Shown: piece by piece, positions 1 to 6,166 of the stretch | How positions within the stretch are numbered: position 1 is the stretch's first letter | Layout of the letters: each line of letters opens with the position of its first letter | DNA from: Pseudomonadota bacterium | GTDB lineage: Bacteria > Pseudomonadota > Gammaproteobacteria > Halothiobacillales > Halothiobacillaceae | Reading direction: 5' to 3' | Length of the DNA: 7,839 bases | Assembly: GCA_021795795.1 (NCBI GenBank) | Contig: JAJYPA010000382.1 | Location: 1 to 7,839, forward strand | Notes under the pieces: generated by a model | What the model was told of the DNA's origin: nothing | The model's database searches: none | What the model saw: only the letters and a program-made list of their open reading frames with translations | Position numbers and translations under genes: made by a program

Positions 1-29
1 TTGCCGAGCGTGGACCATTGCTACCCGAG

Positions 30-533
30 ATGATGATTCGACTGTTGGCGAAGAATGAACTGGCAATGACCTTGCCGCTGGTACAGGAGCTCAATCCTGG
101 CGTGCCGCCAGATGTACTCGCGCAAAGGCTTCAGGATATGTCTGAAGAGGGTTATCAATGCGCTGCCGCTTTTGCGGATGATTGCTGTATCGGGGTGGCG
201 GGCATCTGGCTGGGAACGCGTTTCTGGTGTGGGCGCTATCTGGACGTCGACAACGTGATCGTCGGCCCGACGTATCGCGGTGCCGGTATCGGTCAACAGC
301 TTATGGACTGGGTAGAGAGCTACGCGCACCGGGAGGGCTGCGAAGTCATGGTGCTGGATGCTTACGTTACCAATCATCCTGCGCACAAGTTCTATCAACG
401 GAACGGTTATCAAATCATCGGCTATCATTTCGTCAAATCATTGCGGTCCACCGGCTTATCCACAAGCCCAACTGACAGCATGACGGAAGTTATTGATGAG
501 GATGGGGCACCTCGTCAAGAGCCATGGGTGTGA
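30..533 (+). CDS. GNAT family N-acetyltransferase
   Basis: The product should transfer an acetyl group from acetyl-CoA to an amine; the substrate cannot be read from the sequence. From the ATG at 30 the protein has 167 residues. The acetyl-CoA-binding motif A is R-G-A-G-I-G at residues 83-88 (R/Q-x-x-G-x-G). It follows the strand LDVDNVIV (71-78). The C-terminal GNAT signature lies around residues 116-127 (HPAHKFYQRNGY). Close relatives usually end soon after a GYHFVK motif (131-136 here), so the last 30 or so residues, polar and low in complexity, look like an added tail. The start is uncertain: ATGs at 30 and 33 are adjacent, a TTG lies at 18, and the frame stays open to the left edge, so a longer N-terminus is possible. 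No strong ribosome binding site is visible. An IS3 remnant lies directly downstream, so the tail could come from readthrough into foreign DNA. Confidence 0.88.
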   Translation: MMIRLLAKNELAMTLPLVQELNPGVPPDVLAQRLQDMSEEGYQCAAAFADDCCIGVAGIWLGTRFWCGRYLDVDNVIVGPTYRGAGIGQQLMDWVESYAHREGCEVMVLDAYVTNHPAHKFYQRNGYQIIGYHFVKSLRSTGLSTSPTDSMTEVIDEDGAPRQEPWV

Positions 534-556
534 TAGTCTGGGGTGGCGGCATCAGA

Positions 557-765
557 CTGCAAGCGGCCTATCAACAAGCGGTTAGACTCAGACTAGCGGC
601 ACTGGAATAGGTGCACTGATTCAACCACGAGCGCCTATTGGAGCCCATCGAGCATATTCCCCCAGCAGAAGCTGAGGCAAACTACTGGAAACCGCACGCC
701 AGCAATATGGCTACAACCCTCTGTAACTTAACCCAACCAGCCTCCACGAAACGCGGGGCGATTCA
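557..765 (+). mobile_element. Decayed 3' end of an IS3-family insertion sequence (transposase OrfB C-terminus)
   Basis: In the frame containing 596-709 the translation reads like the end of an IS3-group OrfB transposase: FNHERLLEPI, then IPPAEAEANYW. Two positions where relatives carry Trp are stops here: TAG at 608-610 (LE*VH) and TGA at 617-619 (VH*FN). Both are one-base changes from TGG. The usual OrfB stop is lost, so the frame reads on past the element. The catalytic DDE core and the left end are absent. The left boundary is unclear because recognisable homology fades before about 590. The element is inactive. A methionine-initiated reading of this frame from 638 is an artefact of decay, not a gene. 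Confidence 0.75.
741..765 (+). repeat. Right terminal inverted repeat of the IS3-family remnant
   Basis: The 25 bp ending in GGGGCGATTCA match, read outward, the type of terminus common in IS3-group elements (TGAA-C-GCCCC-G..). This sets the right edge of the element at or near 765. The final TCA is the complement of the stop codon of the minus-strand gene 763-1479. The pairing left repeat is not in the window. Confidence 0.55.
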
Positions 766-1479
766 ATTTCCTGCTGCAAAAGCATCAACTATCTCGTTTC
801 TAAGATTTGATACTTTGTTTGCTAAAAGAACAGATTTAAGAATAGAAATATTTGCCCGTATAATTACAACAATATGCTTCCACGAGGCACACTTTACCGG
901 CTTTCCATTGCAGAACTCAAAACTAATTTGATCAATATCAACGATCAGAGAAGTATTATTGTGCATTCCATTTGCGTGATACGAGTTTCTCAAGCTTGCG
1001 AGCGCGGTGAGAGTATCCTTTTCTGGTCCATTGGTGGGAATATCAGCCTGTTGAAGTATGGCATTACTGATATGCCAAAAACCACTTCTTTCTGGACTTG
1101 CAGACAATGCCTTTAAGATATTGCTGAAAATATTTTCTATCTTGAAGTGAACTTTGATGGTAAGGGTGTTTCTCAAGTAGTCGAGCATTAGATCTTCAGC
1201 CTGGATAGAGGGCAAACCAGACCCAATTAGCTTCCGATATTCCTCTTCAAAATTATCGCTATACTTCTTTTGAGAAAGGGCTTTTAGACTCATGAGGACG
1301 CATATCCAATTACCGCACGCAGCAATATCACACTGCAAGCCATCAAGGGCGACCTGACGAGCATCCTGAGACGCATATGAAACTCCGCTTACAGATACTA
1401 TTTTTTGCCTGATGTCTTCGATATCCTGATTTATACCCTGCAAATCTTTGAGGACCTGATCGAAATTTGAGTAGTGCAT
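763..1479 (-). CDS. Hypothetical helical protein with an R-N-x-x-H (HEPN-like) motif
   Basis: The predicted 238-residue protein is soluble and mostly helical, with no signal peptide or transmembrane segment. The first 35 residues look coiled-coil-like. Residues 160-172 contain a Leu-Arg-Asn-Ser-Tyr-His-x-Asn-Gly pattern (R164, N165, H168). It resembles the R-N-x-x-H signature of HEPN-type proteins, which are often RNases in toxin-antitoxin and abortive-infection systems. Spacing and context are not canonical, so this is an inference. The start is well supported: a perfect AGGAGG (complement at 1488-1493) lies 8 nt before the ATG. The stop codon lies within the terminal inverted repeat of the IS3 remnant, so the native C-terminus may be longer. 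Base composition is AT-richer than the signalling gene at 3326-5977. It lies downstream of the glycosylase-like gene on the same strand, across an attC-like site. Confidence 0.75.
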   Translation of the reverse strand: MHYSNFDQVLKDLQGINQDIEDIRQKIVSVSGVSYASQDARQVALDGLQCDIAACGNWICVLMSLKALSQKKYSDNFEEEYRKLIGSGLPSIQAEDLMLDYLRNTLTIKVHFKIENIFSNILKALSASPERSGFWHISNAILQQADIPTNGPEKDTLTALASLRNSYHANGMHNNTSLIVDIDQISFEFCNGKPVKCASWKHIVVIIRANISILKSVLLANKVSNLRNEIVDAFAAGN

Positions 1480-1504
1480 TATTTGATCCTCCTGTTGTTC
1501 TGAT

Positions 1505-1574
1505 TCCTAACCGTTCGCGTTAACCAGCAGAGGGGCGCACAGCGACCAGAAGGTCCGTGTTGAACGCGTTAAGT
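1505..1574 (-). repeat. Candidate integron attC recombination site
   Basis: This 70-bp minus-strand sequence lies 4 nt past the stop of the gene at 1579 and ends 25 nt before the next ATG, which is the normal spacing of an integron gene cassette. It begins with ACTTAAC (fits R'' RYYYAAC) and ends with GTTAGGA (fits R' GTTRRRY except the last base). Inside these lie GCGTTCAAC near the 5' end and GTTAACGC near the 3' end. They are complementary apart from one extra C after GTT, at the same place as the extrahelical base of known attC sites. Oddities: the spacer between R'' and L'' is only about 2 nt, against about 7 nt on the other side, and R''/R' pairing is imperfect. No integrase gene or second clear attC is in the window. 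Confidence 0.5.
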
Positions 1575-1578
1575 TTCA

Positions 1579-2298
1579 TTAGTACAGTGCGCGCTCAACA
1601 TCAACTGCCCTCCATTCATGCTGATTGTGGTCTCTGTCAGTCCATGACGAAAACTGAAGATCAGCATTAAGTTCCTTTGCTGTTTCCTGCAGGAAAGCGC
1701 AGTAATGACCGTATCTGTTACGGTTCTGTACGTTGTTTTGAACATACCCATTCACCAGCGTAAAGCCGAACCGTGGATGATTTTCAGCGATCACCGAATC
1801 AATGACGCCGCACTGTTGTGGATTTATGAATGCACATACTTTTGATGCAAAAGCGATCTGTAGTTGCGGCAGCCTGCTGAGAGTAGCAAGCGCATAAGCG
1901 AATTCATTATTTTGAATGTGATTGGCCGCTGTCGAAATGTATCCAGCCGCCACACCAACACCAATATCAAGCACCCCTCTCATGCGTTGAGGCCTGTCTC
2001 GTACAACCCGATTTTGACCGTTGTAGGCCAGCCCCACCTTGCCAAACGCTCTTTCCTGTCTAATACGGCCATCTTGACCGCTGTAGTGCCCCCAAAAAAT
2101 GACGCTTAAATATCCAAGCACTCTGCTTTCGTCGCTCGGCGACGAAAGCAGCTCGTTCAGGTATTGATCAAGAGTTTGTGTACCCGGAAAGTTTTCAACC
2201 GTGAAATTACCAAGCGCCCCACCAAGAGCTACTGTGGGGTATGCGTAGGCATTTCTCTGGGTTTGCATCTGCTGACTTGGAAATCTTGGGCAAGACAT
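1579..2298 (-). CDS. HhH-GPD / OGG-like DNA glycosylase-fold protein
   Basis: The product has 239 residues. The segment at 141-170 (LP-x-L-x-I-A-F-A-S-K ... N-P ... I-D-S-V-I-A) resembles OGG-like HhH-GPD proteins. In glycosylase/lyases of that superfamily a lysine followed by an aspartate forms the base-excision active site. K153 and D167 are candidates, though they lie 14 residues apart rather than about 19 as in OGG1. The C-terminal WRAVDVERALY also recalls this group. No Fe-S cysteine cluster or signal peptide is visible. Excision of a damaged or modified base is therefore plausible but unproven. The start at 2298 is preferred over an upstream ATG at 2337 because GGAG lies 5 nt before it. 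A perfect 13-bp inverted repeat lies inside the gene. The next gene on this strand begins 99 bp downstream, across the attC-like site. Confidence 0.7.
   Translation of the reverse strand: MSCPRFPSQQMQTQRNAYAYPTVALGGALGNFTVENFPGTQTLDQYLNELLSSPSDESRVLGYLSVIFWGHYSGQDGRIRQERAFGKVGLAYNGQNRVVRDRPQRMRGVLDIGVGVAAGYISTAANHIQNNEFAYALATLSRLPQLQIAFASKVCAFINPQQCGVIDSVIAENHPRFGFTLVNGYVQNNVQNRNRYGHYCAFLQETAKELNADLQFSSWTDRDHNQHEWRAVDVERALY
2123..2151. repeat. Perfect 13-bp inverted repeat inside the glycosylase-like gene
   Basis: The arms CTGCTTTCGTCGC (2123-2135) and GCGACGAAAGCAG (2139-2151) are exact reverse complements around a 3-nt loop, TCG. In the protein the repeat encodes the stretch LLSSPSDES. No T-tract follows on either strand, so it is not an ordinary intrinsic terminator. 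It would form a very stable hairpin in RNA or single-stranded DNA. Confidence 0.85.
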
Positions 2299-2881
2299 GA
2301 TCTCTCCATGAAAACTAACAGTTAATGTAGAGACCAATAGGTCAGGACATTGTTTGATATAGAAACGGCTTCAATAACGCAATATCATATTGATTTAACG
2401 AATTTACTTATCCAATATGTCTCTGTATGTATGAAAAGGCGGGCCCGGCACTGCCCCTTTTTGTGCTCTGAAATTATGCTCCAAGCCTTTGTTGTTGGCC
2501 ATAGGCGCAAACATCATGGGGTCCCGCGGCACCCGGCTTGATGGACCGGGCATCTATCGTCTGCCGTCGCCGCCACTACAGGTCCCGCATCGGGGATGGC
2601 CACAAGTATTTAATCCGCCATTTCATCTCTAATTCCATGACAAATGCCATCCCTGCGCACGGCACGCTGGCGGTTTCCGAGGTAAAGCCCTTAGCCACTT
2701 GGCCCTTGAGGGCAGGGTCTCAGCTTCGACCCAAACCTTGGCGCTGAACGCCCACGTTCCAAAGCTGAACGGGAATGACTGCAAACGCTGCATCATGGTC
2801 GTTCAGATATAACGTCTGTCAATTCAGTGACAGTGACCGACCCAGCAACGATCTATACCCTCGCATTGGGGTGACGCCGAG
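2299..2881. other. Region without a recognisable gene
   Basis: Positions 2299-2420 are AT-rich and form the upstream region of the minus-strand glycosylase-like gene; a promoter is expected here but no clear -35/-10 pair stands out. A sharp change to GC-rich sequence occurs near 2440. From there to about 2800 only short open frames occur on either strand. None has a convincing ribosome binding site or recognisable protein, and the reading is consistent with decayed coding DNA. A perfect 6-bp inverted repeat, CTGTCA-6 nt-TGACAG, lies at 2816-2833. Confidence 0.5.
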
Positions 2882-2898
2882 CGTCTACCCGGTAGACG
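2882..2898. promoter_or_regulatory. Palindrome upstream of the topB start (possible operator)
   Basis: CGTCTACC (2882-2889) and GGTAGACG (2891-2898) are perfect 8-bp arms around one base. The palindrome ends 14 bp before the ATG of the topoisomerase III stub and 2 bp before its ribosome binding site (GGAGGG, 2901-2906). A repressor-type operator or a translational hairpin is plausible; no regulator gene is visible nearby. Confidence 0.4.
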
Positions 2899-2912
2899 AT
2901 GGAGGGTATCTG

Positions 2913-3002
2913 ATGAAAGTATACATTGCTGAGAAGCCCAGCCTAGGCAAGGGTATCGCCGCCCATCATCCCGCCGTCGCGGAAGGCCTGAAGTACCACT
3001 GA
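2913..3002 (+). pseudogene. topB: Truncated 5' end of DNA topoisomerase III
   Basis: A GGAGGG ribosome binding site lies 6 nt before this ATG. The first residues, MKVYIAEKPSLGKGIA, match the N-terminus of topoisomerase III, whose Toprim domain opens with the (I/L)-AEKPS motif including a metal-binding glutamate. Homology then stops and the frame closes after 29 codons, where the sequence continues as an IS30 transposase fragment. The remaining 600 or more residues of the enzyme are missing, so this stub cannot be active. Residues 17-29 (AHHPAVAEG..) do not clearly fit topB and may already be foreign. Topoisomerase III genes are common on conjugative plasmids and integrative conjugative elements, so this may mark the remains of one. 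An upstream in-frame ATG at 2775 is not preferred because it lacks such a ribosome binding site. Confidence 0.65.
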
Positions 3003-3297
3003 CCAGGGTAGGGAGATGGCGCGACATGAGGATCTGGAAAAACGCACCCATCTGCGGGTCTACTTTGCCGACCCACACAGCCCTTGGCAGCGCCCGACCA
3101 ATGAAAATACCAACGGACTGCTGCGGCAGTATTTCCCTAAAGGAACGGATTTGTCGCAATACTCTCAGCAGTATTTGACCAAAGTTGCCGAGGAGATGAA
3201 TAATCGACCAAGAAAATCCTTTGATTTTCTAATGCCATCAGAAGTAATAGCACAGAAGATCAAAGAGTTAAACGGTAGCTTTGCACTTCAAAATTGA
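3001..3297 (+). pseudogene. C-terminal fragment of an IS30-family transposase
   Basis: The frame starting GAC at 3001 reads DQGREMARHEDL, then YFADPHSPWQR, then NENTNGLLRQYFPKGTDLS, then NNRPRK. These are hallmarks of the end of the IS30-family catalytic (rve) domain. The glutamate of NEN is the third residue of the DDE triad. The two aspartates and the N-terminal DNA-binding region are missing because the 5' part is replaced by the topB stub. About 98 codons remain of the family's usual 320 or more. An ATG at 3016 lies in frame, but a product from it would be inactive. The fragment lies directly upstream of the c-di-GMP gene. Confidence 0.88.
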
Positions 3298-3304
3298 AAC
3301 CGCC
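3280..3304 (+). repeat. Probable right end of the IS30-family element
   Basis: The last codons and stop of the transposase overlap a stretch, TTGCACTTCAAAATTGAAAC followed by CGCC, of the kind that forms the terminal repeats of many IS30-family elements. No matching left end was found in the window, which agrees with a one-ended remnant. The exact terminal base is uncertain by a few positions. Confidence 0.45.
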
Positions 3305-3325
3305 CTTTATAAGAGCAACACATTA

Positions 3326-5977
3326 ATGATTATTGACAATAATAGCACTCTATCCGGGTTTCTTGGCCTGCAGGATTCCGACTTTCAGGTCATCGACCGT
3401 TATCGCGATGCCTTGGATAAAGAAGCGCCGGCGCTTGCCCACGCTTTTTACGATTATCTGCTCAGTCACCCCACCACCGCCGCCGTATTCCGGGATTTTT
3501 CCAGCGCGCGCCTGGAGGCCCTGATCCAGAAGCAGACGGAACACGCCACTGGCCTTCTGGCCAACCATATGGACAAGCCCTGGGGGGAGTCCATGCGCAG
3601 AATCGGGGCTCTGCACCACCGCCTCGGCATCGAACCATCGTGGATCGCCGGCGCCTATATTCTCTACTGGCGCCATTGGCAAAAAATACTTCAGGTGCAG
3701 GTTCCTGAGAGTGACCGGGATTTGCTGAGGGACGCCCTGTTCCGTCTGCTGGTCGGTGACCTCATGGTTCAACTCGACGGCTACGCCCACGCCTCCCGTG
3801 AGACCGATTCTGAGAGGCTGGCCTTGTCTGATGTGCTGATGAGCGTCCTTGCCGTCCCTCGAGGCAAGGAGTCTTTGCGGCCGGATGATTTGCTGCAGCA
3901 GATCTGCGAAGCCTTGCCTTCCAAGAGCAGCAGCGTACGTCTGGCCGGTTACATGGTGAGCGACGCCATGGGAGAGACGTTCACCTTGGAGCACCAGGCC
4001 GGGTTCCGGTTGCCTGCGCTGCAGATCCCGAAGACCGCCGGAGATCCCTGCTGGGAGGCGTTGAAAAGCGGTCGGCTCCTCATTCAATCCGTGGATGATC
4101 CGCAAGCGCCGGAATGGACAAAGGCCTTGCGCAATCACATGGCGGAAATCGGTATCTTTCCTTTCGGGACAGGAAATTTGCGTGGCGTAGGCCTGATCGG
4201 CGTGCGCGAAAAGGGTTACTTCCAACGGGTTGGGTCGACATACTTCGATGCCTTTGCCCATCTAGGGGAACTGATTTTTGTCCTGCGCAACCAATTTTTG
4301 CGCGATCCCCTCACCGCTTTGCCCAACCGTGTCCTCTTCATGGACTTCCTGGAGAACGCCAGAAACCAAACCATGCGGCACGAGCGGCTTCTGGCCGTGG
4401 CCATCCTGGATTTGGATGGTTTCAAGCAGGTGAATGACCGCTTGGGGCATGACACCGGAGACCAGTTGCTGCAAGCCGTGGTGCAAAGACTGCAGGCGCG
4501 GTTACGGGCGGGAGATGTCCTCGCGCGCCTGGGTGGCGATGAGTTCGGTCTGCTGTTGCCCGATTTGGAGCGCCTCGATGATCTCGATGGCCTCTGCGAG
4601 CGACTACTCGCCGCCATTCATGAGCCGCTGGAAATCGATGGCGAGGCGGTCAGCGTTACAGGCAGTCTGGGGGTCACCGTTTTCCCACTGGATGACAGCA
4701 GTGCCAGTACCCTGATACGCCACGCCGATATGGCGCTCTATGCCGCCAAGGACGCGGGCCGTGATCAGTTTCATCTGCATACCTTAGCCCTGGATGAGGC
4801 CATGCAGACCGAAGCGTGGACGCGTGTCATGTTGCAACAGGCGTTGCAGGAAAACCGCCTGGTGCTGTACTACCAACCGATCGTATCCAGCACTGGGGTG
4901 GTCGTAGGCGTGGAGGCCCTCATCCGCCTGCAACACCCGGAGAGGGGCTTGCTTGCACCCGCCGCCTTTTTCTCCGCCCTGGACCATCCCCGCCTCGCGC
5001 GGCCCATCGGTCGCTTCGTCCTGAACGCGGCGCTGCATCAGGCCATCCTCTGGCAAGAGGCGGGCCTGCCACTGCGCGTATCGATCAATATCAGCACACG
5101 CCACCTGCTGGATGCCCGGTTCCTGGAGGATCTTCAGGAGGTGCTGGCCAAGCACCCCGGCCTGCGACCGGAACAGATCGAGATCGAAATCACCGAATCG
5201 GCGCCTTTGCGCGACATGCCAAGAGCGCAAAGCTGCCTGATCGCCTGCCATCGCCTGGGGGTATGTGTTGCCCTCGACGACTTCGGCACGGGCAACGCCT
5301 CTCTGACGTACCTCCAACGGCTCCCGGCCGATTCCATCAAAATCGATCGGAGTTTCGTGCGGGATGCGATCGATGATCCCAAGGATCTTGCCATCGTTAC
5401 GGCGGTTATCACGGCCAGCCGCATGCTGGGTATGGACGTGATCGCAGAGGGAGTGGAAACGGCACAGCACGCCGACTTGCTGGTGAAGATGGGCTGCAAC
5501 CACCTGCAGGGGTATTTTTTCTCCAGACCGATTCCGGCCGAGGACGTTCCTGCCTGGATAGCCCATTTTCGCCCGGCTCCACGGCCGAAGAATTTCTTGC
5601 CTACCCTGGAGATTCTGTCACCTCTCCTGGAGGGGCACATTCTGCGCGTAGAGAAATTCATCGGTGCGCTGCGTCAGGAAAATCCATTTCCCGCCCACGT
5701 CATAGAAAGTGATGCCGAGGAGTATTGCCATCTGGGGCTATGGTTGCGCGGGGAGGGAAAGCACCTTTTTGATGGAACACCCCAATTTACGCGGCTCCTC
5801 AGTCGCCACGAACGTCTGCATCAGATCGCCCGCGCGGCCAAGTTACGCTTTGATGCCGGGGATGCGGATGGAGCCCTGGAACAGGGAAACCTGCTGGATA
5901 TGGAAAATGGCTTGCTGCTGGCCGAATTGCTGGCCATGACAGGCGAAAGCCGGGATGATGGTAGCCATCACATTTGA
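3326..5977 (+). CDS. Globin-coupled GAF-GGDEF-EAL-CZB c-di-GMP signalling protein
   Basis: The 883-residue cytoplasmic protein should sense signals and control c-di-GMP. Residues 15-155 form a globin-coupled sensor, with H97 (H-x-R-L-G-I) the likely proximal haem ligand. Residues 170-325 look like a GAF domain. The GGDEF cyclase domain spans about 327-486, with an intact GGDEF at 403-407 and an inhibitory I-site RAGD at 394-397. The EAL phosphodiesterase domain spans about 505-745. Its catalytic set is complete: E530 of EAL, N588, E621, D651/D652, K672, E708 and Q728. Its loop 6 reads DDFGTGNASL rather than DDFGTGYSSL. Residues 757-870 form a CZB-like zinc-binding domain with candidate ligands H771, C801, H828 and H832. 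Both enzyme halves therefore look able to act. The ATG at 3326 is chosen because it directly precedes the globin domain. An upstream TTG (3281) lies inside the IS30 end. The ribosome binding site is weak (AAGAG). Confidence 0.93.
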   Translation: MIIDNNSTLSGFLGLQDSDFQVIDRYRDALDKEAPALAHAFYDYLLSHPTTAAVFRDFSSARLEALIQKQTEHATGLLANHMDKPWGESMRRIGALHHRLGIEPSWIAGAYILYWRHWQKILQVQVPESDRDLLRDALFRLLVGDLMVQLDGYAHASRETDSERLALSDVLMSVLAVPRGKESLRPDDLLQQICEALPSKSSSVRLAGYMVSDAMGETFTLEHQAGFRLPALQIPKTAGDPCWEALKSGRLLIQSVDDPQAPEWTKALRNHMAEIGIFPFGTGNLRGVGLIGVREKGYFQRVGSTYFDAFAHLGELIFVLRNQFLRDPLTALPNRVLFMDFLENARNQTMRHERLLAVAILDLDGFKQVNDRLGHDTGDQLLQAVVQRLQARLRAGDVLARLGGDEFGLLLPDLERLDDLDGLCERLLAAIHEPLEIDGEAVSVTGSLGVTVFPLDDSSASTLIRHADMALYAAKDAGRDQFHLHTLALDEAMQTEAWTRVMLQQALQENRLVLYYQPIVSSTGVVVGVEALIRLQHPERGLLAPAAFFSALDHPRLARPIGRFVLNAALHQAILWQEAGLPLRVSINISTRHLLDARFLEDLQEVLAKHPGLRPEQIEIEITESAPLRDMPRAQSCLIACHRLGVCVALDDFGTGNASLTYLQRLPADSIKIDRSFVRDAIDDPKDLAIVTAVITASRMLGMDVIAEGVETAQHADLLVKMGCNHLQGYFFSRPIPAEDVPAWIAHFRPAPRPKNFLPTLEILSPLLEGHILRVEKFIGALRQENPFPAHVIESDAEEYCHLGLWLRGEGKHLFDGTPQFTRLLSRHERLHQIARAAKLRFDAGDADGALEQGNLLDMENGLLLAELLAMTGESRDDGSHHI

Positions 5978-6022
5978 GACAATGGGTTAAGCTATCTAAT
6001 GGCAAGACAGGATGCATCATTC

Positions 6023-6100
6023 TGTCTCATGTTCCTGTTGCCATAAAAATCCTTTCAGATTGATTTTTTGACGTTTCCGTTCGCGATCAAACATGAGACA
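6023..6100. repeat. 11-bp inverted repeat bounding a 78-bp segment
   Basis: TGTCTCATGTT (6023-6033) is exactly complementary to AACATGAGACA (6090-6100). A third copy of the core heptamer TGAGACA occurs at 5975-5981, overlapping the stop codon of the c-di-GMP gene. TG-starting termini with inward repeats recall the ends of small mobile elements, but no coding capacity is present and no target duplication was recognised. Confidence 0.6.
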
Positions 6101-6140
6101 AAACAGTGAATTTCACAATTTCATGTCCGGTCACGGGGTA

Positions 6141-6166
6141 GGTCATTCTAGCCGAATTCAATGACC
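6141..6166. repeat. 7-bp inverted repeat GGTCATT / AATGACC
   Basis: The arms at 6141-6147 and 6160-6166 are perfect and separated by 12 bp. Spacing and symmetry would suit a dimeric regulator or part of a repeated intergenic element; the adjoining 6159-6191 resembles 7549-7581. Confidence 0.4.

Noticed and set aside
581..587. GTTAGAC as an attC core site after the acetyltransferase gene
   Set aside because: It fits GTTRRRY but has no matching inverse core or inner complementary pair, and it lies next to the decayed IS3 coding frame.
638..931. Plus-strand open frame (97 codons) starting in the IS3 remnant
   Set aside because: The first part is decayed transposase; the rest reads antisense into the HEPN-like gene because the original stop was lost.
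2775..3002. 75-codon open frame containing the topB stub
   Set aside because: The first 46 codons show no similarity to anything I know, and the internal ATG at 2913 has the good ribosome binding site and starts exactly at the topB N-terminus.
3281..3325. Longer start (TTG at 3281) for the c-di-GMP gene
   Set aside because: It overlaps the end of the IS30 transposase and its presumed terminus; the ATG at 3326 directly precedes the globin domain.
3350..4261. Long minus-strand open frame (303 codons) opposite the c-di-GMP gene
   Set aside because: It is antisense to the globin/GAF region, has no recognisable protein or ribosome binding site, and is explained by GC-rich codon bias of the real gene.
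4784..5566. Minus-strand open frame (260 codons) opposite the EAL domain
   Set aside because: It is a shadow of the EAL coding sequence; the composition is biased and no domain is visible.
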